The position numbers were made by a program, and so were the translations under genes. Below are positions 54,883-62,700 of a DNA stretch of 64,000 bases, piece by piece; positions within the stretch are counted from its first letter, which is position 1; the number at the start of each line of letters is the position of its first letter. Source of the stretch: Wocania_A sp965224845 (GTDB lineage: Bacteria > Bacteroidota > Bacteroidia > Flavobacteriales > Flavobacteriaceae); the NCBI GenBank assembly GCA_965224845.1, contig CBDDAJ010000015.1:1-64000 (forward strand), given 5' to 3'. Below the pieces are notes generated by a model. That model was not told where the DNA came from and did no database searches. It worked only from the letters and a program-made list of their open reading frames with translations.

Positions 54883-56982
54883 TTAATTATCGAAATACCA
54901 ATTAAATAAATCGGTTCTTAATCCAAAATTAAACCAAACGGTGTTGCTTTTAAATGTTGAAGTTGTTATGGCTTCCGGATTAAAGTTTCTAAAACTAATA
55001 TCTGTAAATACCTTTAAGTTTGAAGCTGGGTTTACTATATATCCCGCTTGTAAATTGCCATTAAAGGTTTTTGTTTTTATACCTTGGCCCACTTCAACTC
55101 CAGTATCAAAAGGGCGGTCGTTATAATTTTTATAAAGATCTGCACCATAACTAAAGTTATCGGTTCCATTATTAAAATCTAACCCGCGAACTCCAAAAAT
55201 AAATTTGGCATCGGCAAACCAACGTTTGTAGCGATAACGCCCAATTAAAATAGCTTCGCTAAAATTTGCACCCCATAAATGCGCCATAGATTGGTTATTA
55301 TGCCCATAGTTTGTTGCAATGGTATTATGCGAATAGGTATAAGGTCTTATTCTGTTGTATTCTAACTGAAGCATTAAATTATCAACCTTAAAAGCATTAA
55401 AGTATTTAATCCCAATTTGGTAACCGTATTTATTTTTCCAACTCTTCTCCCCGCCTTTAATGTCACTTAGCGAAAATTCGTCTAAAATAAATTGGCTATA
55501 TATATTTATATTATCGTTCCATTTGTATTTTGCCGAGGCTCCAATAATTGCATTTCCTGCATCCTGACCTGTTTCAAACTCAATGGCCCTGTAAAATATA
55601 ATAGGGTTTAAATAATTAACATCAAAACCTCGGTTATTGGAATTTGTCCAAATAACCGATTCAAACAAGCCTAAATTAAATCGTTTAGACACATTCCAGC
55701 TTAAGTAATGATTGGCCATGTATTTGGTTAAAAATGCACCATCTTCAGTAACTTCAGGTCGAACATCTCTTAACCACATCCAGGTGTTCGTATATTTTAT
55801 TTTCCAAAATGTAGTGTTCAATTTCAAAAAGGGATGCGGACTTGCTACATCGCTTAGTAATAACGATCGATAACCATCTCCTATAAAGTTTTTACCATGC
55901 CCAAACTGAACATTTATAAATTTTGCCGGTGCGTAAGACAAATACGCTTCGGCAACAGGATAATCGTAAGAATTGCTTTTAAATCGTTTTGCTATACCAC
56001 GACCGGGAATAATTGCGGGATCTGGACCAAAAGCCTTTAAGCTTTCGGCATACTGATTCACGTATTGTGCAAAACGCCCCTGGCTTTCAAAAACAGAAGC
56101 ATAAAAATTTAACTTCTTCCCTAAGCCTCCCTGAACCAAAAACCCCCGGGTATTATTATAGGTTGAACTAAATGTTGCATCGGTATCTTTACCAACTTGC
56201 AAATCAAAAACGGGGTCGATAGTAAACCAATAATCTTGTCCCTGTAATTGTACTAAATGCTCGTTCCATAGTTTTCTCCCTGCCCAGGTATCGGTTTCTT
56301 TTTTAAGCTTTTCTTTTTCGGCTTTAAAATCGTAATATCTCGAAACCTCTTCATAAACAAATGGTTTTGATGCGGTATGACTATTGGTGCCTATCAAATT
56401 CATTTGCCTGTCGAACTTTGAATAATCACTATGGGTAAAGGGAATATTTAACTGGCTGGTATAGCCTTTGTTTTCAAAAGCCTTTAAACCCGCATTTACA
56501 CTATCAAACTCTGTTTTGGCTTCTGCTTCTAATTTAGAAATGGCATTAACCTTTGTAACCCTTTTTGAAACGGCTGATGGATGGATCAATGGTATTTTAA
56601 TAGCTGTAGAATATTGCTTATAGGTTACTCTGCCGTTAAACGTTGCTGGTTTTATTTTTGGAAAAAGCTTAAAAACTCTTTGGGTTTCGTGCTTTAATTC
56701 TTTATAAATGGCATCTATATAAACGATTTTAAACACCCCTGTTGTATCTACTTCAAAAAGCACTACAACCTTACCTTTATAGTTTTCATCCAAAGCGTTT
56801 TGTGGCACTTTAAAGTGCTGGTAAATATGCGTGAATACATTCTTATCGAAACATTGTTGCAATGAGTCTATGTCTACCGTTTCGCAATTCGGAAAAACAG
56901 GCGGCTTTTCATAAAGAAAAGCATTTTGAGCATGTATGTGATATTGAACTAAAAGTAGAAATAGGACAACGAATCTCTTCAT
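54883..56982 (-). CDS. remB: RemB-like gliding motility outer-membrane protein
   Basis: A 699-residue protein with a signal peptide (ends YHIHAQ). Residues about 25-135 resemble a TonB C-terminal domain (PPVFPNCE ... QCF, VVVLFEVDTTGVFKIVYIDA, QRVFKLFPKIKPATFNG). The rest forms a large beta-barrel-like domain with a Wzi/capsule-assembly flavour (FDLQVGKDTDATFSSTYNNT, IPGRGIAKRF, VQFGHGKNFIGDGYRSLLL) and ends in an aromatic strand. It matches RemB of gliding Flavobacteria by length and order, recalled rather than searched. Its stop is near the convergent metallo-hydrolase gene. Confidence 0.65.
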   Translation of the reverse strand: MKRFVVLFLLLVQYHIHAQNAFLYEKPPVFPNCETVDIDSLQQCFDKNVFTHIYQHFKVPQNALDENYKGKVVVLFEVDTTGVFKIVYIDAIYKELKHETQRVFKLFPKIKPATFNGRVTYKQYSTAIKIPLIHPSAVSKRVTKVNAISKLEAEAKTEFDSVNAGLKAFENKGYTSQLNIPFTHSDYSKFDRQMNLIGTNSHTASKPFVYEEVSRYYDFKAEKEKLKKETDTWAGRKLWNEHLVQLQGQDYWFTIDPVFDLQVGKDTDATFSSTYNNTRGFLVQGGLGKKLNFYASVFESQGRFAQYVNQYAESLKAFGPDPAIIPGRGIAKRFKSNSYDYPVAEAYLSYAPAKFINVQFGHGKNFIGDGYRSLLLSDVASPHPFLKLNTTFWKIKYTNTWMWLRDVRPEVTEDGAFLTKYMANHYLSWNVSKRFNLGLFESVIWTNSNNRGFDVNYLNPIIFYRAIEFETGQDAGNAIIGASAKYKWNDNINIYSQFILDEFSLSDIKGGEKSWKNKYGYQIGIKYFNAFKVDNLMLQLEYNRIRPYTYSHNTIATNYGHNNQSMAHLWGANFSEAILIGRYRYKRWFADAKFIFGVRGLDFNNGTDNFSYGADLYKNYNDRPFDTGVEVGQGIKTKTFNGNLQAGYIVNPASNLKVFTDISFRNFNPEAITTSTFKSNTVWFNFGLRTDLFNWYFDN

Positions 56983-57110
56983 AAATGTAATGCGAATTTA
57001 TTTTGAGCAGAAAGATACTATATTTTTTAGATTAGTAGGTCATTAATATCTTTTGACAGCTCCCTAAGATAGAAGCTAAATATATAAACCTGAAATGAAT
57101 CCAGATCAAG

Positions 57111-57144
57111 AAAAACCGCTATCAGTTTCACTAATAACGGTTTT
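57111..57144 (-). terminator. Terminator after the first tonB gene
   Basis: AAAACCGTTAT / ATAGCGGTTTT stem (minus strand) with one G-U pair and a T-run of five. It lies 27 bases beyond the stop of the tonB gene at 57,171. Confidence 0.55.
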
Positions 57145-57170
57145 ATAGGCTTTAAAGTATTTTGCTATGC

Positions 57171-57962
57171 TTAATTTTCTACCTTAAATATTATGGGCAG
57201 GGCATAAATAACCCCAACATTTTTATCGCGTTGTTTTCCGGGAGTCATTTCAGGAATTTTATTAATAACACGTTGAGCTTCTTTTTCTAATCTTGAATGC
57301 GGGGCTCTAACTTTAATATCGGTTACCTGTCCTGTTTTATCAATTTTAAACTGGGTACGGATAACTTGTTTTCCGGATAACCCTAAGCCATCACCGGCGC
57401 TTGTATTAAATTTTCTCTGAACCAGTTTCGTTATTTTTTCAGACATACATTTACGTCTCTCATCATTGGTTTTTTTCTTTTCGCAACCGGGATAGATTGG
57501 TACTTGTTCAACTCTAATAAAATCTACTGGAATATCATCAGGTTCTGGAGTAACATCAAGAACACCTGGATCTATTGGATCAGAAGATGTGTTTTGCTCT
57601 GGCGTATCAATACCCAAAGTTTTTATTATATGATCATCTTCAACAATCTTTGGTTCATCAATTAATAGTAACTTTTTTTTCATCTTTGGTTCATCCTTAG
57701 CTTTTGGTTCTTCATAAACTTTAAACTTATCAACTAATACTTCAATTGATTCTGGCGGCTCTTGTTTATAAACATATTCATTTGGGATAGTTGTTTTAAA
57801 CTGCATTTCAAAGAGGCCATAGGCTCCCAGTAAACAAACAATTAGCCCAATTTGAAAGTAAAGGGTTGAGTTTTTTTGTAAATTTGCATCATGCTTTTGC
57901 GGTTTTTTCACGATTTTCTCATTTTGCCGAATGAGTTCGTGAGTTTTTTTTGAATTACTCAT
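57171..57962 (-). CDS. Energy transducer TonB family protein
   Basis: A 263-residue protein with one N-terminal membrane helix (about 34-52; LYFQIGLIVCLLGAYGLFEM). An acidic/proline-rich periplasmic linker follows (KDEPKMKKKLLLIDEPK), then a TonB C-terminal domain (about 150-263; VPIYPGCEKKKTNDERRKCM, QFKIDKTGQVTDIKVRAPH, GVIYALPIIF). TonB couples the proton gradient to outer-membrane receptors, usually with ExbB/ExbD, which are not encoded here. It is a paralogue of the next gene, 150 bases away. Confidence 0.9.
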   Translation of the reverse strand: MSNSKKTHELIRQNEKIVKKPQKHDANLQKNSTLYFQIGLIVCLLGAYGLFEMQFKTTIPNEYVYKQEPPESIEVLVDKFKVYEEPKAKDEPKMKKKLLLIDEPKIVEDDHIIKTLGIDTPEQNTSSDPIDPGVLDVTPEPDDIPVDFIRVEQVPIYPGCEKKKTNDERRKCMSEKITKLVQRKFNTSAGDGLGLSGKQVIRTQFKIDKTGQVTDIKVRAPHSRLEKEAQRVINKIPEMTPGKQRDKNVGVIYALPIIFKVEN

Positions 57963-58021
57963 AATAATTATAGTTTATATGTTAATATTATGGTAAAATC
58001 ACAATAAGCATACCAAAAAAG

Positions 58022-58053
58022 AAATCCCGTTACAAATTTTGTAACGGGATTTT
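58022..58053 (-). terminator. Terminator after the second tonB gene
   Basis: Strong AAATCCCGTTACAAA / TTTGTAACGGGATTT stem, followed on the minus strand by a run of T. It separates the two tonB genes, so each is likely transcribed alone. Confidence 0.8.
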
Positions 58054-58055
58054 AT

Positions 58056-58080
58056 GCTTGAACTTCGCTCAGTAATCTAA
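58056..58080. repeat. Candidate intergenic repeat fragment
   Basis: TGCTTGAACTTCGCTCAGTA beside the terminator resembles the cttcgctcag fragments elsewhere in the window. The match is by eye only. Confidence 0.25.
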
Positions 58081-58112
58081 TCGCCTTAGATTAATGAAAA
58101 AAGAATTTTAAT

Positions 58113-58835
58113 TTAATCTTGTACCTGGAAAATAATTGGTAACGAATATGGAACAGTTACTGCTTTACCACGTTGTTTTCCTGGTTTCATTTTTGGTAAT
58201 TGACCAATAACACGCTTAGCTTCTTTTTCTAAACCTGGGTGTGGTGCTCTTGCTCGAATACCAACAATATTCCCTGTTTTGTCAATTTTAAAGATCACGT
58301 TAATACGCTGTCTGCCTGATAAACCTAAATCTCCGGCTAAATCTGTATTAAATTTTCGGTTTACAAACTTTGAAATTTTCTCAGACATACAAGCTTTCTT
58401 ATCATTGTTTGTCTTTTTTCTTTCGCAACCTGGGAAAACCGGTACGTTTTCAATAACGGCAAACGGAACTTCTATATCTTCTTCTACTTCTTCTACTTCT
58501 ACTTCTTCAACCTCAACGATTTCTGTTTCTTGATCGGCTTCTGTAGATTCAATTACTGTTTCCTCAACCTCTTCTTCATCTTCTACCACTTCAATAACTT
58601 CCGGAGCTGCTGGCGGTGGCGGTGGCGGTGGCGGGGTTTGTAATTGTTCTGTTAATGGAATTTCTTCATCATCAAGATCATCTAAACTTAGCTGTCCTAT
58701 ATCAATATCAGATTTATCATAGGTTTTATAATTAATCGCATAATTTGTTAAAAAAAGCATTAAAGCTAAGCCAATTGCAAAATATAGTGAGCTATTACGC
58801 CCTACATTTGCTTTAGGATTTTTTTTAGGTTCCAT
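58113..58835 (-). CDS. Energy transducer TonB family protein
   Basis: A 240-residue TonB: membrane helix (about 17-33; LYFAIGLALMLFLTNYAI), a polyproline block of eight followed by a strongly acidic linker (VVEDEEEVEETVIE...), and a C-terminal domain with VPVFPGCERKKTNNDKKACM and VPYSLPIIFQVQD. The polyproline/acidic linker is expected to span the periplasm. It is the closest paralogue of the preceding gene's product, with the same FPGCE/YPGCE signature. Confidence 0.92.
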   Translation of the reverse strand: MEPKKNPKANVGRNSSLYFAIGLALMLFLTNYAINYKTYDKSDIDIGQLSLDDLDDEEIPLTEQLQTPPPPPPPPAAPEVIEVVEDEEEVEETVIESTEADQETEIVEVEEVEVEEVEEDIEVPFAVIENVPVFPGCERKKTNNDKKACMSEKISKFVNRKFNTDLAGDLGLSGRQRINVIFKIDKTGNIVGIRARAPHPGLEKEAKRVIGQLPKMKPGKQRGKAVTVPYSLPIIFQVQD

Positions 58836-58894
58836 AATTTTATTGTTTTTGAAGATTGCTAAAATAACTATTTATTTGTCAAAAAAGCAAGCGT

Positions 58895-59272
58895 TTATAA
58901 ATTTTTAATATGTGTTTTTTTGTTAATTAACAGTATTACCACAGTAATTAACACTCCAAAAGTATTCGCTATAGCATCATAAACATCGGTATGTCTCGAT
59001 GCAGTAACACTTCCCTGTAATACCTCAATTATTATACCAAAGGCTATTGAAAATAAAGCAGCAAAAATTATGGCCTTTATTTTTTGATATTTAAACTTAA
59101 AAAAAAAGGTGTTAAACCATAAAAAGGCTAACACACTATATACAAAAAAGTGAAATATTTTATCGGCAAAAGATATACCTACTTCCGGTAAGTTATTAAT
59201 TTTAATCAAGCTTACCGTTGCCAAAGCAGCCGAATAAAATACTGCAATTATAAGCGCATACTTTTTAAGCAC
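58895..59272 (-). CDS. VanZ-family membrane protein
   Basis: A 125-residue protein with four membrane helices and the VanZ pattern (KIFHFFVYSVLAFLWF, then SIAFGIIIEVLQGSVTASRHTDVYDAIANTFGVL). Role unknown outside the vancomycin-teicoplanin context, which is not present here. It overlaps the gcvH gene by eight bases, so it is translated from the same message. Confidence 0.87.
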   Translation of the reverse strand: MLKKYALIIAVFYSAALATVSLIKINNLPEVGISFADKIFHFFVYSVLAFLWFNTFFFKFKYQKIKAIIFAALFSIAFGIIIEVLQGSVTASRHTDVYDAIANTFGVLITVVILLINKKTHIKNL

Positions 59273-59645
59273 CTATTAGTGCTTTATAATCCTCGGCAGA
59301 CATCAGGTTTTCTGTTTGCGAAAGATCTGAGCATTTAAGCTTAATCATCCAACCATCACCATAAGGATCGCTATTTACTTTTTCCGGTTCGTCTTCTAAA
59401 GCTTCATTAAACTCAATAATTTCACCAGATAATGGTAAAAACAAATCTGATACGGTTTTTACCGCTTCAACGGTTCCAAAAACTTCTTCTACATCAAGGG
59501 TTTCATCAACAGTTTCAACTTCAACATACACAATATCTCCCAGTTCGCTTTGTGCAAAATCTGTAATCCCTATTGTAGCAACGTCGCCTTCAATACTAAT
59601 CCACTCGTGGTCTTTAGTATATTTTAATTCTGATGGAATGTTCAT
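59265..59645 (-). CDS. gcvH: Glycine cleavage system H protein
   Basis: A 126-residue lipoyl carrier protein: LKYTKDHEWISIEG, ITDFAQSELGDIVYVEV and the lipoyl-lysine motif GTVEAVKTVSDLFLPLSG (Lys63). It shuttles methylamine between P, T and L proteins in glycine breakdown, whose genes are not in the window. It lies between the sprA and vanZ genes and has its own promoter. Confidence 0.97.
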   Translation of the reverse strand: MNIPSELKYTKDHEWISIEGDVATIGITDFAQSELGDIVYVEVETVDETLDVEEVFGTVEAVKTVSDLFLPLSGEIIEFNEALEDEPEKVNSDPYGDGWMIKLKCSDLSQTENLMSAEDYKALIGA

Positions 59646-59677
59646 TATAATATTTTAAGTTTATTTGTTTGTTTTGA

Positions 59678-59707
59678 CAAATGTATCTATTCAAATTATA
59701 AATTCAA
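59678..59707 (-). promoter_or_regulatory. Promoter of gcvH-vanZ
   Basis: Read on the minus strand, TTG (59,707-59,705) and TACATTTG (59,685-59,678) are separated by exactly 19 bases, matching the Bacteroidota promoter consensus. The TTG begins 13 bases past the sprA stop codon. Confidence 0.6.
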
Positions 59708-59719
59708 ATAGATTGCCTG

Positions 59720-62700
59720 TTAATTCCCAAAATTATATCGAAGTGTTAATCCAGATCGAATTGTTGTTTGAGGAAATGCCGTTGAAATAGCATATTCTGA
59801 AAAGGCATAATCAAAATAGAAAATACCTGTTAAGTTTTTACTAAAGGCATAATCTGCCGAATATTTTATACCCCAAATGGTTTGACCAGACGTAACTTGA
59901 TTATTCTCTAAGTCTAAATACCGGATAATGGTTTTATTATCTCTAACCGATATATCTGCTTTCATATTCAAATCGCTTACAATACGCTTTTTGGGTCCTG
60001 CAAGTTTTGAGCGAATGCGTACATCTTTAATTCTATAACCTAAGCCTATAATGTACTCGTTGCCCTGAATTTCTGTCAATAAATTATTATCGAAACTAAG
60101 CGACAACAATCTGTCTTTTTTAACTTCGGCAAGAATTTTTACTGAATTTTTCATTTCGAAATCTATTCGAATTAATGGACTGAATAACTCGGTTAAATTA
60201 ATATTGCTAAACAAGGTTCCGTTTTTAAAATTGCCCGATTGATCTAATGATTCTGAAGGTTGATTTGCATAATCTAATCCAGGAATTGGAGCTTCATTAT
60301 CAAGAGGGTCTAAATTCAAATTTAAATTGGTACTAAATTGATTAATGGTATATGTAGAACGATACCCGTGCGTTATAGAGAATCGTTTAAAGCGTTTTTT
60401 AAACCAGGCCAGCTTCATTAACCCTGTGTATTTTAAATCCCAGTTAGGAATGGGCACATCTCTAAAAGCACTGGTTTTAACTTTGCCAGCATCTTGCCCG
60501 GAATAAGCAGCTAAAAATGCCGGTAATAAAACAGCCTGATTGTTTTTACCGAAACCTAATGGGTAACCATCGGTATCTCTGGCATATGTTGAATTGCCAT
60601 AAAACGTTTCTGCAAGCCTTTCAGCTACTTTTAATCGGTTCGCTCTAAAATCATTAAATGCCTCAGAAACACGCTCATCGCTTTTCCCAAATGCCGTTTT
60701 TATTAAAACAGTTGAGATATTAAAGTTCCCAAAAGTATTTGGTGTTAAAGAGTTATAAACTCCATTTTCTACTTTATAATTCTCATTATAGTTTTCGTAA
60801 TGGGCTCTGTTAGCTATAAGATCAATTTTCAAATCTTTTATAGGCTCTAAGTTTGCCGAAACATCCAACTGCTTGGTATGTGTTTCTGTATACTGCTGGT
60901 TAAATTCCGGGAATACGGTTAACCAACCATTTCTGGCTGCTAAATGTCTTACATCGCTTTGGCTGCCAAAGGTGTAACCTAATGTTGGCCTAAGTGTACC
61001 AATAAATCCGGGGGTTTGCGTGTATCCTGGTAAAAATGTGCCGTTATTTTCTGAGTAATTAAATTGAATTCGTTTAATACTTGTTAAAATATCAACGCCT
61101 ACATTTAATAGTTTGGTTACCGATTTATTTTTACTTTTTGCCGGCTTCTTATTTTGGTTTGCTCCCGGCGGTCTTCCTTTTTGTGGTGTTCTTGACCTGA
61201 CTCTTCTTGTAGGTTTTTTTACTAAGCCAATATATCTATATAGCTTTTTCATATCTAAAGTTGAATTTAGACTATGCACATTTGAGTTTTGAATACTGTT
61301 AACTTCTTCCCCTAAAACTTCACCATATAAATCTGAGCCTTTTTGCCACATAAAATCTCCATCGTATCGGTACGTAGCTCTTAAAAAGCTAAATGTTGGA
61401 ATTTTATGAATGGGCAGCTCATAATTAACCCCTAAACTTTGGGTTTGCCTGTTAGGGTCTCCAAAATCTAAAAACCCGTCCCAAACGTCTAAGGTTGGGT
61501 CTTGATCGCCATTTACAATATTATCTTTAAAATAATTACGAACAATATTATTATTTGCCGCCGTAAAATTAAAGCTTAGCGCCTTGGTTAAATTATAATT
61601 GATGGTATATTGAAAATCGAAAGTATAGTTTCTTCTAAATAATTCTTCGATGCCAATATTGCCTCCACCTAAGTCGATATCTCTAAATTTTTGTCTATTA
61701 AACTGACGATTAATATCTGTGTTAATTGTAAAGCTTGAAGGCAGTAAATTAAAATTAAAATCTTTTAGAATTTTCCAATATTTTCCTCTAAATAAAGAGT
61801 CGTTCTTTTTAAAAGGCTCAACCGTTATGGGGTTAAAATTAAAGGCATAGTTAGCACCAACTCTTACTGTTTTATTAACTGAGTTTTCTATTTCGAAATC
61901 TCGATGCTCTACCTTATTATAAGAATAGTTAAATGTTAAATTTTCAACATCATAAAAGCGTGGTTTAGACTCGCCTGTTCTCACTTTTCTAACGCCTATA
62001 AAATTGATACTTTGACGCCTTGTATAATCTTCTGATTGCTCTTTTATCTGCTCTCTTTCGGCGGCATCGTTAGCAGCATCTAATCGCGATTGCAAGGTTA
62101 AATCTTTATAAAACTGATCGTATTTTGGGGTTATTAATTCTTCGCTTTGCGCATAATTAAACGGTACTTGAATGCCCCATTTTTTTGGTAGTAATTGCCC
62201 AATATTAACATTGGTTACCACATCGTATTGCTTAACATCTTCTAAACTACGCTGACTCGGGCCTTGTTCGATAGTACCAAAACCAGACGTGCTTTGTCTT
62301 CCAGTAGCACTTATATTGGCAAAATCTGCAATATTAGTATCTAAACTTAATACAGCAGCCCAACCGCCTTCGTTATCTAAATCAGACAAACGCAATTCGT
62401 TAAACCAAACCTCGGCACAAACATCGTCTCTATTCGTAGCATTTTTAACCCCTACCATAAGTGTTCTTACATCTCCAAAATTAGGATTTCCTTTTATAGC
62501 AATTCGGTGTTGACCAGCCACATAATTAGAATATGGATCGCCGGTAATAGGCACAGCTTCTCCATTTATAACATCATAAAAAGTGGGATCTAAATTGGTT
62601 AAGGTTCCATCAGAGATACCCATTGATTTAATTTTACCTAAAAGCTCAATTGGTAAATTAATTTCGTTATTGGTTGGCCAAAGCCCTTCTCTTGTTGTAG

